From: an uncultured Lachnospiraceae bacterium
GTDB taxonomy: Bacteria; Bacillota; Clostridia; Lachnospirales; Lachnospiraceae
Direction: 5' to 3'
Assembly (NCBI GenBank): GCA_902776305.1
Contig: CACYPS010000034.1
Location: 1-42,455, forward strand
DNA: 42,455 nucleotides
Shown here: piece after piece, positions 24,617-32,996 of the stretch
Numbering within the stretch: position 1 is the first letter of the stretch
Layout of the letters: every line of letters starts with the position of its first letter
Notes under the pieces: model-generated
The model's database searches: none
Seen by the model: the letters and a program-made list of their open reading frames with translations, nothing else
Told to the model about the DNA's origin: nothing
Program-made: the position numbers and the translations under genes

Positions 24617-27211
24617 ATGGCAAAAACTCTCATTATCGGCGGAGTAGCCGGCGGTGCAACCGCAGCGACCAGACTTAGAAGGCTGGATGAACAGATGGAA
24701 ATCGTGTTGCTGGAACGAGGAGATTATATCTCTTATGCAAACTGCGGTCTCCCGTACTATATCGGCAATGTAATCAAGGACAGGGAAAATCTCCTTCTGC
24801 AGACACCGGAAAACCTGAAAGCGAAATTCAACATTGACGTCCGTATCCGGAGTGAAGTTACTTCCATAAACAGAGACGGGAAATTCGTCACAGTCAGGAA
24901 TAACGACGGTTCCGAATACGAAGAATCCTACGACGAACTTGTGATTGCAACGGGATCCAGTCCGCTCAGACCTCCGATTCCGGGTATCGATTCAGATGGG
25001 ATCTACACGCTCTGGAACGTCAACGATACGGACAGAATCAGAAAAATCGTGGATGACAAGGGTGTAAAGAGCGCTGCCGTAATTGGAGGAGGTTTCATCG
25101 GACTTGAGATGGCGGAAAATCTTCACGCAAGAGGTCTCAGAGTGTCCATTATCGAAGCCATGAATCAGGTCATGGCCCCGATCGACTGGGAGATGGCGCA
25201 GCTTCTGCACAGAAATATCCGTGCAAACGGCACCGCCCTCTATCTGGGTGACGGTGTGAAGAGTTTCTCTTCAAATGAAGGAGTCGTGACCATCACACTT
25301 GCAAGCGGGAAAGAAATTAAAGCCGATATGGTCATCCTGTCAATCGGCGTGAGGGCCAACAGCCATCTTGCAAAGGAAGCCGGACTCCTCCTTAATAACC
25401 GTGGCGGCATCATCGTCAGCGATACGATGCAGACGAACGATGAGCATATATGGGCAGTCGGAGATGCGGTCGAGATCACAAGATTCGGAAGCGATGAAAA
25501 GGCCATGATCGCGCTGGCAGGACCGGCCAACAAGCAGGGGCGTATTGTCGCCGGCAATATCGCGGCCAGATATAATCCCGGTATGGAGAGCCTTGCGGGC
25601 ACATATAAAGGTACGCAGGGAACGTCCGTAGCTAAGGTTTTCGATATGACCGCAGCCTCCGTCGGTGTGAATGAGAAAATGCTCGTTGCGGCGGGAAAAG
25701 TGAAAGGTACCGACTATATCACGGAGATCATCACCCAGAAGTCACATGCCGGTTACTATCCCATGGCTACCGATATGTACATCAAACTGATTTTTGAGCC
25801 GGATGGTAAAATACTCGGTGCCCAGATCGTCGGACCTGACGGCGTCGACAAAAGGATTGACACGATCTCGGTAGCGGTAAGACTCGGTGCGACCGCCGAT
25901 CAGTTAATGGATCTCGAGATGGCCTACGCTCCGCCCTATTCATCGGCCAAAGATCCTGTTAACATGGCCGGGTTTGTAGCGGAAAATGTCCTGAAGGGAA
26001 TCATGAAGCTCAGGAATCCGATGGAACTGGATGCGCTTATAAAAGAAAGAAATGTCAACGTTCTGGATATCAGAGAAAATCTTGAGGTGGAAAGCTGGGC
26101 TATGGATATTGCAAGACACATCCCGCTCGGAGAGCTTCGCGCAAGAATTGAAGAATTGTCCGACTGGAAGGCAGAGGGTAAGGAAATATGTATCCTCTGC
26201 GGCGGCGGTGTCAGGTCATGGAATGCGGCGAGAGCCCTTGCAGGCAATGGATTTGCCGATGTGTCTGTTCTCGAAGGCGGCGTCGGTTTTTACAGGGCGG
26301 TCATGGAGGAGAGTGAAAACCCGTCATTTGAAAATATGACCGAAAGTAAAGATTTAATCGACAGTAAAGATATGACCGAAAATGAAGATATGTCAGGCAG
26401 ATGCTGTAATGCGGAAAACGCAGACGCGGAGCTTTGCGGCAGCGAAAATGAGGTGATCGCCATGGATGAAAATAAAGTAATTAACCTGGATTGCTGCGGC
26501 ATGCAGTGCCCCGGTCCGATCATGAAGGTATCGAAGAAACTGTCTGAAATGCAGGACGGCGAGGTTCTCCGCATCTCGGCTACAGATATGGGATTTGCGA
26601 AAGACGTCGAGAAATGGTGCAGTCGGACCGGTAACACGTTCATTTCCTCCAAAAAGGACGGCGTGCAGTATATCTCCACTATTCGGAAAGGAGATGCAAA
26701 TGATGAGGAAGGCGGACATAGTGTTACGATGACTGACATCCCCCACGGAAAAACGATGGTCGTATTCGACGGGGATTTCGACAAGGCTCTTGCATCCTTT
26801 ATCATTGCCAACGGGGCCGCGGCAATGGGACGTCCGGTCACCATGTTCTTCACATTTTGGGGGCTTAATATTCTCAGGAAGAACAGGAAAGTCAGGGTGT
26901 CCAAGACATTTGTCGAGAAAATGTTCGGAATGATGATGCCGAGAGGTACTGCAAAGCTTGCTCTTTCAAAAATGAACATGGGCGGTCTCGGCACAAAGAT
27001 GATGAAAATGATCATGAAGCAAAAAAATGTCCTGTCTCTGGATGAGCTGATTCAGACCGCTCTTGACAGCGGGGTCAGGATTGTCGCATGTACGATGTCT
27101 ATGGATGTCATGGGAATTAAGAAGGAGGAGCTGATCGACGGGATTGAGTATGCCGGCGTGGCCTCCTACCTCGGAGATGCGGAGATGGCAGATGTAAATC
27201 TGTTCATCTGA
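24617..27211 (+). CDS. CoA-disulfide reductase-like protein fused to rhodanese, TusA and DsrE domains
   Basis: This 864-residue cytoplasmic sulfur-handling protein has four parts. Residues 1-450 form a pyridine nucleotide-disulfide oxidoreductase with GGVAGGATAATRL (FAD) and the single redox Cys43 in SYANCGLPYYIG, typical of CoA-disulfide/NADH-persulfide reductases. NAD-site AVIGGGFIGLEMAENL and EITRFG in the second FAD site follow. Residues about 460-560 are rhodanese with ICILCGGGVRSWNAA. An acidic linker of about 55 residues with repeated Met-Thr-Glu units comes next. Residues about 620-695 are TusA-like (CCGMQCPGPIMKVSKKL), and about 709-864 are DsrE-like. It likely reduces persulfides or polysulfides and relays sulfane sulfur. 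The start has AAGGAGG. A TTGACA occurs at 24561 without a clear -10. Confidence 0.93.
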   Translation: MAKTLIIGGVAGGATAATRLRRLDEQMEIVLLERGDYISYANCGLPYYIGNVIKDRENLLLQTPENLKAKFNIDVRIRSEVTSINRDGKFVTVRNNDGSEYEESYDELVIATGSSPLRPPIPGIDSDGIYTLWNVNDTDRIRKIVDDKGVKSAAVIGGGFIGLEMAENLHARGLRVSIIEAMNQVMAPIDWEMAQLLHRNIRANGTALYLGDGVKSFSSNEGVVTITLASGKEIKADMVILSIGVRANSHLAKEAGLLLNNRGGIIVSDTMQTNDEHIWAVGDAVEITRFGSDEKAMIALAGPANKQGRIVAGNIAARYNPGMESLAGTYKGTQGTSVAKVFDMTAASVGVNEKMLVAAGKVKGTDYITEIITQKSHAGYYPMATDMYIKLIFEPDGKILGAQIVGPDGVDKRIDTISVAVRLGATADQLMDLEMAYAPPYSSAKDPVNMAGFVAENVLKGIMKLRNPMELDALIKERNVNVLDIRENLEVESWAMDIARHIPLGELRARIEELSDWKAEGKEICILCGGGVRSWNAARALAGNGFADVSVLEGGVGFYRAVMEESENPSFENMTESKDLIDSKDMTENEDMSGRCCNAENADAELCGSENEVIAMDENKVINLDCCGMQCPGPIMKVSKKLSEMQDGEVLRISATDMGFAKDVEKWCSRTGNTFISSKKDGVQYISTIRKGDANDEEGGHSVTMTDIPHGKTMVVFDGDFDKALASFIIANGAAAMGRPVTMFFTFWGLNILRKNRKVRVSKTFVEKMFGMMMPRGTAKLALSKMNMGGLGTKMMKMIMKQKNVLSLDELIQTALDSGVRIVACTMSMDVMGIKKEELIDGIEYAGVASYLGDAEMADVNLFI

Positions 27212-27260
27212 TCCGGGAGGTTAGCAGTCAGCAGATGTGAGCCTCTTTATCTGAAAGGGA

Positions 27261-27297
27261 TACCGTAGCTGTCGCACCTTAATTGACAGCTACGGTA
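27261..27297. terminator. Perfect 13-bp hairpin after the persulfide-protein gene
   Basis: TACCGTAGCTGTC and GACAGCTACGGTA are perfect inverted copies around an 11-base loop. They lie 50 bases past the stop and just before the convergent gene's stop at 27326. There is no strong T run, so it may be a bidirectional terminator or transcript-end stem. Confidence 0.5.
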
Positions 27298-27325
27298 AAT
27301 CGTCAGTCAGCAGGGCAATCCACCT

Positions 27326-28099
27326 TTACACTCTCTTCTTTTCCGGTTCTTTCCGCTCCCCGGGCCTCAGGCCGATCACCTTTCGTATTGCCCCGGCATC
27401 CGCAACGGGATACACATCCCTCAGATGCCTCGCTATCCGTTTCGCGGATCCTATTGGCTCCTCTTTGTAAGCCGAAGTCACAAAATCATATCCCCACAAA
27501 TGCTCCGGCGTGCAGTATACCGCAATCGGCCAGCCATACTCCAAACCCTTCCTGTTCCTTCGCTGTCTGAAATCATGAACACACAGGTAGGTCTGCATTT
27601 GCAATCCGGTAATAATCCCCTCGAACCCCTTGTCGCCGTCCTTGCTGAATCCGGCTTTCTGTTTAAGCTCATTTGAGAAATACTCCACATCCTCAAATTC
27701 TTCAGCAAATAAATCCATGATCTTCTTCTGCCTGGCAGAAGCCTTTCCGTCCTCCCAGAGTGCATCGAAGTCATACCCATCCCGTCGATAGTTCACGAAA
27801 CAAGGGAGCCACTCTTCGGAAATAAATCCGGCTTTCCTGTTAAAGAATTTGCCGTATGCTACCCTTCCGCTGCGGGCAATGATCTCCCTCCACTTCCACG
27901 GGTCCACCTCCGGATCATCTGACCACCAGTACTCCGGCACAGTCCTCTCTTCCAGTGAGAATCCCGGGATCTCATTCTTGAACAGCGGCAAAAAACCTAC
28001 TCTATTTATATACTCTATTGCCTCATCCACTGTGTGCAGACATTCCGGATCATCCCATGATACTCCGTACATGATCCAAGTGCCGTTCTCATTCGCCAT
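27326..28099 (-). CDS. AlkZ-related-like protein
   Basis: This 257-residue soluble protein has conserved-looking stretches: GFLPLFKNEIPGFSLEE (about 35-51), DPEVDPWKWREIIARSGRVA (about 63-82), YGKFFNRKAGFISEEWLPCF and LQMQTYLCVHDFRQRRNRKG. I associate this pattern with clostridial proteins named AlkZ-related, which share a region with winged-helix DNA glycosylases, but the match is from memory. The 3' end is rich in Lys, Arg and Glu. It stands alone between convergent and remnant sequence. A DNA-repair role is only a suggestion. Confidence 0.5.
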   Translation of the reverse strand: MANENGTWIMYGVSWDDPECLHTVDEAIEYINRVGFLPLFKNEIPGFSLEERTVPEYWWSDDPEVDPWKWREIIARSGRVAYGKFFNRKAGFISEEWLPCFVNYRRDGYDFDALWEDGKASARQKKIMDLFAEEFEDVEYFSNELKQKAGFSKDGDKGFEGIITGLQMQTYLCVHDFRQRRNRKGLEYGWPIAVYCTPEHLWGYDFVTSAYKEEPIGSAKRIARHLRDVYPVADAGAIRKVIGLRPGERKEPEKKRV

Positions 28100-28463
28100 A
28101 ACTCGTTCCGAATCCTCTTTCCTTTCTAAAACCGGGAAGCATACTTCACCTCTAGCATTTTTCTATCCCGTACACTAACTGCTCCCTTTTCAAATTCACC
28201 CGATCTCATGATCTCGCGGCCAAGACAGTCGGAAAACTCCGCATTATTCGCTGATAGCACGAACAGTCCCTGTCATGGTCGTTGTTAATCCTGCAAGCAT
28301 GTAAGTGCTAATAAATCGTAATCGCTCCTACATATTTGAAAACTCTGTTCTTCATATCCTTACTGATCCTGTCCGATAGACCGTTTCTTACCGGAATCGG
28401 ACCAGTGTCATGAGTCTGATAAAGAATTGTTTTTGTCTAAACCGTCGTAATTGTTCAGGTTTA

Positions 28464-28500
28464 TTGAACCAAATCCCTCTCAGCGCGGGATCTGGTTCAA
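28464..28500. repeat. 14-bp inverted repeat in a gene-free stretch
   Basis: TTGAACCAAATCCC and GGGATCTGGTTCAA pair with one G-U-type mismatch around a 9-base loop. No T run follows. The rest of 28100-28630 holds no gene that I can see. Confidence 0.4.
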
Positions 28501-28625
28501 ATGGAAATTATCAAATGAATTATAACACATTCTAGAATAGCAAAAAATCATATCCACAACCTGCCATAAGCAAGATAGTAACCACAACCCTTAGAAAATC
28601 AAATCTTCGCTAAGTTTACACAAAC

Positions 28626-28683
28626 AGAAAAAGGGATTTCCGCACCCCCGGAACATATCTGCCCCAAATCGCGGAAATCCCTT
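28626..28683 (-). terminator. Rho-independent terminator of the radical-SAM remnant
   Basis: AAGGGATTTCCGC (minus strand) pairs perfectly with GCGGAAATCCCTT over 13 bp. It is followed by a T-rich tail (TTTTTCTG). Confidence 0.65.
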
Positions 28684-28708
28684 ACAACAAGACTTTTTCA
28701 GCCTCCCA

Positions 28709-28930
28709 TTATGTATTTCTTGTCTCCATAGCAGAAAGCCTCCGTTCAATGCTGACGTCACGGTCCATTTCTTTGCGGAAATTCTCATCCAATGTATTGA
28801 TCGACCAGGAGACATACACGCCGGGGAACCATTTGATCAGATCAGGATCCCGCAGGATCAGATCGGACTTGGTAGAGATACTGAAGCTGATCCCGGTGGG
28901 GAGGAGCTGCTCAAGCATATATGTACTCCT
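28709..28930 (-). pseudogene. Fragment of a spore-photoproduct-lyase-like radical SAM gene
   Basis: About 69 codons on the minus strand encode ISFSISTKSDLILRDPDLI, WFPGVYVSWSINTLDE and MDRDVSIERRLSAM. These match the middle of radical SAM proteins of the SPL type (the STKSDL strand and SINTLDE region). The Cys cluster that would bind the 4Fe-4S centre and the C-terminal half are missing. A good terminator remains downstream. It is a relic, not a gene. Confidence 0.6.
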
Positions 28931-29012
28931 TATGTAAAAGCCAGTACTTAATTAAATGATCCCAACAAACTGAAATATGTCGCACCAAATTGTCCTGTTA
29001 TTCTTTTTCTGT

Positions 29013-29570
29013 TTATCCCATGTAAAAAGGACACCTCTCGTTTATACACTGTAAATTCGCTTCCGAAAACTCACATGCTTGTTTTTCGTAATCCAGCTTC
29101 ACATCATAATGGGTGTTGATGTATTCAACTGCATTTTTAAAAGCGATTATTGCATCTCGCTTACAGCACCTTGGGCCTCCTATCTTTCCCAGTTCACCTA
29201 AAGCATGAGACGTAAAGCACATGTGTTCTCCCCAAGTGCCATCATCAGATAAGGGACCTGTTCCATCTATAATCGCCAATGCTGCACCGACTGATGTGAT
29301 TGCGCCACAAACGCCCCAGAGCCCACACATTGCCCCCGGCATCCGAAGGCCCTCTCCAAATAGTTTTTCGAGGCTCTTATTCAGATCGAGATTCCCTCCT
29401 GCATTATGAAAAGCTACAAGTATACTTGCTCCGTCAAGGATGTGATGCTCCGGACCATGGATGCTGATATATTCCTTCTTCGCAATGTTCTTGAATATCC
29501 TGACGGGGTTATTCCCTTTTTCAGAAACGATATCCTGTATAATCAGTCTGGCTTTTTCTTGTGTAGTCAT
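29013..29570 (-). CDS. DUF5714 family cysteine-rich protein
   Basis: This 185-residue protein resembles the DUF5714 family, whose function is not established. Conserved cysteines occur in CGLWGVCGAITSVG (about residues 81-94), GGPRCCKRDAI (about 132-142) and the tail CEFSEANLQCINERCPFY. His residues in IHGPEHHILDG (about 37-47) could also bind metal. The second ATG (29570) is chosen because AGGA lies eight bases before it; the first is too close. It lies 97 bases downstream of a C-GCAxxG-C-C gene on the same strand, and the two probably form a pair. Confidence 0.75.
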   Translation of the reverse strand: MTTQEKARLIIQDIVSEKGNNPVRIFKNIAKKEYISIHGPEHHILDGASILVAFHNAGGNLDLNKSLEKLFGEGLRMPGAMCGLWGVCGAITSVGAALAIIDGTGPLSDDGTWGEHMCFTSHALGELGKIGGPRCCKRDAIIAFKNAVEYINTHYDVKLDYEKQACEFSEANLQCINERCPFYMG

Positions 29571-29667
29571 TGGCATTTTCCTAATTTTGTTGATATTTAA
29601 TCCTTGCTTCGAATTTTATTTGCTTGCTGCATATCTTCTTGGTGCCAAAACTGTACATGTCTTTTGC

Positions 29668-30090
29668 TTATATTTCCATCTCTTCCAGAATATCAACCGC
29701 GGATTCTACCATTCTCGGACAAATATCCTTAAAAAGATCATTCTCCCGGGCATAGAGCATCCCCTCTTCGGAGGATATGTCACAGCCAAGTATATCCCTA
29801 CAGACATAAGAAGCATTCTTTTCTTTGAATCTGTCCATAAACTCAGCAGCCTTGGGATAAGCAGTTGCTTTATAGTCGGGCCCGTCTCCGTATTTCAACC
29901 CGATCACCATAATCGCCCCGGATACAGCACCACACACTTCACCTTTTCTCACGCCCCCGCTGAAACATGCTGCCACTTTCATAGCCTGGTCTCCCGTCAG
30001 GCCATAATCGTCCGCGTACGCTCCGAGAACTGCCTGTGAGCAGTTGAATCTTTCATAAAATATCTTCATTGCTTTTTCTTTGTGTGTCAT
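29668..30090 (-). CDS. C-GCAxxG-C-C family protein
   Basis: This 140-residue member of the C_GCAxxG_C_C family, common in anaerobes and thought to be redox- or metal-related, shows the defining pattern. It has Cys17 (FNCSQAV), Cys42, the GEVCGAVSGA block with Cys53, Cys97 and Cys103 (YVCRDILGCD) and Cys124 (ICPRMV). The length is normal. GGAG lies nine bases upstream of the ATG. An insertion sequence sits 47 bases upstream and probably separates the gene from its original promoter. Confidence 0.9.
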   Translation of the reverse strand: MTHKEKAMKIFYERFNCSQAVLGAYADDYGLTGDQAMKVAACFSGGVRKGEVCGAVSGAIMVIGLKYGDGPDYKATAYPKAAEFMDRFKEKNASYVCRDILGCDISSEEGMLYARENDLFKDICPRMVESAVDILEEMEI

Positions 30091-30105
30091 AGTTCTTCAC
30101 TCCGC

Positions 30106-30136
30106 TTACAGTATTTTTTTCTTAAGCAAATTAACT
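30106..30136 (-). pseudogene. 3' tail of the GNAT gene cut by the insertion sequence
   Basis: With the element and one target copy removed, the reading frame at 32051 continues here as GIVNLLKKKIL followed by TAA. Normal GNAT proteins extend further, so the gene had probably lost its end before the insertion. The left target duplication AATTAACT is at 30129-30136. Confidence 0.5.
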
Positions 30137-30164
30137 AGTACTTTCCCAATCAGTTAGACTATAT
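30137..30164 (+). repeat. Left terminal inverted repeat of the insertion sequence
   Basis: It begins AGTACTTTCCCAA and ends AGACTATAT. It matches the right end at 24 of 28 positions. Confidence 0.9.
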
Positions 30165-30210
30165 CTGTTTTTGCATAGCTCCTGATTATTCCTTAGCTCT
30201 GATCCGGCAC

Positions 30211-31824
30211 TCATGTGCCGGAATCAGAAGTTGGGTTTTTGGGTTTGTTTTTACTTCCGGGCGGACGGCCGCGTTTGCGTGTTCCCGTAGCCTTGTCAGG
30301 TGCTGAAGGCTGTTCCTGCTTCGCTTTGTTTTTGCTGCCTTTCGGCCTCCCGGGTTTCTTCTTTGGTGGTTCTTCAGGCTTTGGGATTAGATCGAGCTTT
30401 TGTAGGACTTCTTCGTGGGAAGGGTTCATCCTGACCAGTTGCCAGTCCTCGTTATCTATGCGGGCTTTCTTTGCCCTGGCAAGTATGGACATCACTTTCT
30501 TGTATGTATGTTCGTCAAGAAGCCTTGCCTTATCGATCGCCTTGATCAGCCTGAATGTCAGTAACGTTGACAGGAAGTCTATGAACTCGCTGCCTATTAC
30601 GGAGTAATCATCCTGTACACGGGTCTCATCGAACTCACATGCGGATTTATAATACCGCATGACAAGTTCGATTTCCCAGCGCTTGTCATAGGCCTTATAA
30701 GCAATCTCCGGCGGGAGGTCGAGGTCACACTCAAGAACGATTGTGCCGAACGATTTCTGTTTCTCGCGAAGAACATCCAGACTATATGTCTTATTCTTTT
30801 TCGCGCGGCGGAGCCAGTCGCTTTCCTCTTTTGCCGCCTTTTTGCTGTCACGATATGAATATAACCACTTGCTGGTCCCGACGCATTTTTCTTTCCTGAA
30901 TGTGATCCCTTCATACCCGGGAAGGATGGCAGTGAAGTCCAGCATCTTATGCCGCCCGATCAGTTTGGAGTTCCTTTTGACCGGGTTCAGGTAGTGCAGT
31001 TCCGGGTTCTGTTCAAAATAGTCATGTGCTGCGGATTCCGGAAAGCCCTTATCGCCGACAACGATCCCTTTTGTGATCTTGTTTTCCGAAAGGAAGGCCC
31101 TGTAGGCGGTAACGTCCAGCATGTTGCCTGGAAATCCCTTTGAGCAGACCGGCTCCATCTCCTCAAGGTCAAATGCATACAGGACGGAGATGTCTCTGGT
31201 CCCCTTAGTCCTCGCCTTGCGGGAGAAATCAGACAATGAGTTCACTTTGGACTCATCAGATTTCAGGGTTCCGTCAATCAGGAGATGATGATCCATGGCT
31301 ACGGCAGCCGTGCGGTTCCTCATGAACTGTACAATGCGGGACATCGTCTTCCCAAGATTGTTCAGGAACGTTGAAACCGTATTCTTTGACAAGGCGACAT
31401 CGGGATATAGCTCTGAAAGGAAGCTTGTCTCATATGCCTCCTTAAGCATATAATCCTTGATACCCTTGTCACTGACCCGGAGGATAGCCATGCAGTAGAT
31501 CTTCATCGTGTCCGGCTGGCTGTATACGTCAAGGAGTTCCGGCAGGATACTGTTAAAAATCCTGTCGCAGAGAACCACATTCGCCCAGTCCTTAAGGTCG
31601 ATCTTTGATAAGGAAATATCTGCCGGGGCCTGAACAGGTATAGGGATATACTCGCCGTTAACAATATGACCGATTGTCGGTCCGTTAACAGGGACATGCC
31701 GCCCATCAACGTTCTTGCAGCCAACACGCTGCCGGACCGCGAAAAGGTCTTTGTTCTTTCCGTAACAGATTACAACCGAGTTTTTGGGACGTTTGACATC
31801 CAGAATCTCACGTGGTATTGGCAT
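30211..31824 (-). CDS. DDE transposase of the insertion sequence
   Basis: This 537-residue transposase of the IS4/IS1634 type has a DDE core: the first Asp in DHHLLIDGTLKSDESK, the second in GIVVGDKGFPESA and the Glu in KRWEIELVMRYYKSACEFDE (YREK-like region). The C-terminal 50 residues hold two AT-hook-like repeats, PPKKKPGRPKGSKNK and RKRGRPPGSKNK, which may bind A+T-rich DNA. The start is the ATG at 31824, with AAAGGAG 7 bases upstream; an earlier in-frame start 29 codons up would lie inside the promoter palindrome. No frameshift is visible. Confidence 0.92.
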   Translation of the reverse strand: MPIPREILDVKRPKNSVVICYGKNKDLFAVRQRVGCKNVDGRHVPVNGPTIGHIVNGEYIPIPVQAPADISLSKIDLKDWANVVLCDRIFNSILPELLDVYSQPDTMKIYCMAILRVSDKGIKDYMLKEAYETSFLSELYPDVALSKNTVSTFLNNLGKTMSRIVQFMRNRTAAVAMDHHLLIDGTLKSDESKVNSLSDFSRKARTKGTRDISVLYAFDLEEMEPVCSKGFPGNMLDVTAYRAFLSENKITKGIVVGDKGFPESAAHDYFEQNPELHYLNPVKRNSKLIGRHKMLDFTAILPGYEGITFRKEKCVGTSKWLYSYRDSKKAAKEESDWLRRAKKNKTYSLDVLREKQKSFGTIVLECDLDLPPEIAYKAYDKRWEIELVMRYYKSACEFDETRVQDDYSVIGSEFIDFLSTLLTFRLIKAIDKARLLDEHTYKKVMSILARAKKARIDNEDWQLVRMNPSHEEVLQKLDLIPKPEEPPKKKPGRPKGSKNKAKQEQPSAPDKATGTRKRGRPPGSKNKPKNPTSDSGT

Positions 31825-31840
31825 AAGCACGCTCCTTTCA

Positions 31841-31872
31841 TATAGTCTAATTATACAATTTATTAGACTATA
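31841..31872. promoter_or_regulatory. Palindrome upstream of the transposase, sharing a motif with the IS ends
   Basis: TATAGTCTAA (31841-31850) and TTAGACTATA (31863-31872) are perfect inverted copies. The core TATAGTCT/AGACTATA also forms the inner end of both terminal repeats. This suggests a transposase-binding site that represses its own gene. Confidence 0.5.
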
Positions 31873-32022
31873 TTTCAAGAAGTGTACGCTTAAAATGTCG
31901 ACATTTTTCAAGTGATTGTTTGGCTGAAGCTCAGTGATTCAGCCCACAATTTGGTAGAATGTAACGATTTACGGAACATTATATGGTTAATGGCCGGTTT
32001 GGACTGTATTTTATAGCCTATT

Positions 32023-32050
32023 ATATAGTCTCACCGGTTGGGAAAGTTCT
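32023..32050 (-). repeat. Right terminal inverted repeat of the insertion sequence
   Basis: Read on the minus strand it begins AGAACTTTCCCAACC and ends AGACTATAT. The target copy AATTAACT follows at 32051. Confidence 0.9.
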
Positions 32051-32207
32051 AATTAACTATGCCCTGTTTCCTGAGCATTATTTCGAGTTCTTTGTACAGT
32101 AATGAGCCAATGCCCTGTCTGCGATAATCCTCATCTACATAGATTGATATTGTTGCTGTCCAGTTATAAACTCCTCTATAAATATATGCTCCTACATACG
32201 CATGGCT
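32051..32207 (-). pseudogene. GNAT acetyltransferase fragment interrupted by the IS
   Basis: The minus strand encodes YVGAYIYRGVYNW, then ISIYVDEDYRRQGIGSLLY and KELEIMLRKQGIV, the acetyl-CoA binding core of a phosphinothricin-type GNAT enzyme (the Q/RxxGxG/A loop is RRQGIGS). The 5' part is missing, and the insertion sequence cuts the 3' part, which continues at 30136. Confidence 0.75.
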
Positions 32208-32249
32208 TAATCACAATACCATATTCTTTCATGTTTTTCCATCCCCTAA

Positions 32250-32282
32250 ACCTAAAAGACGCTCCCGCAGGGGAGCGTCTCG
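32250..32282 (-). terminator. Rho-independent terminator after the recombinase remnant
   Basis: On the minus strand AGACGCTCCC and GGGAGCGTCT form a strong stem with a short CTGC loop, followed by TTTT. Confidence 0.75.
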
Positions 32283-32324
32283 TGATGGGCATGTTTACAG
32301 CCGTACATCGATCTCTATTCCGGA

Positions 32325-32640
32325 TTAGAACTCAACGGTAACGTAATCGTCGTACACCATGATGCGTTCTATCAGTTTCCGGACCAGGGCATCTTCATAT
32401 TCTTCAACCTTCCCGTTGATCCCGACCAGCACCGTTTCCGGTTCTACAATCTTCTGACGCAGGGTTTCCTTGCTGGCATCCTTAAGCTGCAACTGGTATT
32501 TTCTTCCCAGAGCCGGATTACTTCCTGCCCCAGGTCGTCGCAGTCCTGACTGGCCTTGGTTCTCTTTAGGATCTCCTGCTCCAGTTCTGCGATCTTCTCG
32601 TCCAGTTCCGCAACCGGCCCATTATTGTTGCATGATCTTT
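32325..32640 (-). pseudogene. Frameshifted C-terminal remnant of a large serine recombinase
   Basis: Two minus-strand frames join near 32505-32515. The first gives a coiled-coil-like VAELDEKIAELEQEILKR and DCDDLGQEVIRLWEE. The second gives KYQLQLKDASKETLRQKI, then KVEEYEDALVRKLIERIMVY and VTVEF before TAA. This is the end of resolvase/recombinase proteins from clostridial mobile elements. The catalytic Ser domain and zinc ribbon are absent. A short MQVTKIMQQ frame just upstream (near 32630-32660) may be the recombinase N-terminus brought close by deletion. Confidence 0.7.
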
Positions 32641-32726
32641 GTTACTTGCATAGTCTCGTTCTCCCTTCTGAAGGAGCATATCCATCCCTCTGCCTTCCTA
32701 CGCCCAAAGGATCGCCATTTTTCAAA

Positions 32727-32833
32727 AAAACTTAGCCCTCTGATAATAGTATTCTGAGGGCTATGTAAAGACGCATGGGAAATAAAGTCCCCCATGACGC
32801 AGAAAAGGCTACCACCCGTAAGTGATAGCCTTT
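32727..32833 (-). other. Cluster of three hairpins in a gene-free region
   Basis: Three inverted repeats follow one another: TAGCCCTC/GAGGGCTA (32733-32763, with seven T after it on the minus strand, a good terminator), CATGGG/CCCATG (32774-32796) and AAAGGCTA/TAGCCTTT (32804-32833). They could be an attenuator series, a small RNA or the end of a lost element. The rest of 32660-33000 shows no gene. Confidence 0.45.
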
Positions 32834-32996
32834 CTGTTATGAACATTTTGAGAATTGTCAAAGCTCTCTCATCCTTGTGTCAACCCTGTTATTTCCTTAT
32901 TATATAGGTAAAGTACCTCTCAGATGAAATCCTCTCTGAAATCTTCTAAAATCCCATTATTTTGCCTGTTTAATCGCTACCTGCGCCGCAATAAAC

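Larger units (their letters stand above)
30137..32050 (-). mobile_element. Complete IS4/IS1634-like insertion sequence, 1914 bp
   Basis: The element has 28-base imperfect terminal inverted repeats (24 of 28 identical; 30137-30164 and 32023-32050), one transposase gene and flanking 8-base direct repeats AATTAACT (30129-30136 and 32051-32058). All parts look intact, so it may be active. The target duplication length fits the IS4-like ISPepr1 group better than the variable duplications of IS1634, but the family call needs a database. Confidence 0.9.

Noticed and set aside
26290-27015. 241-codon minus-strand frame within the persulfide-protein gene
   Set aside because: It is a shadow of the TusA/DsrE coding region with no start signal and no family pattern.
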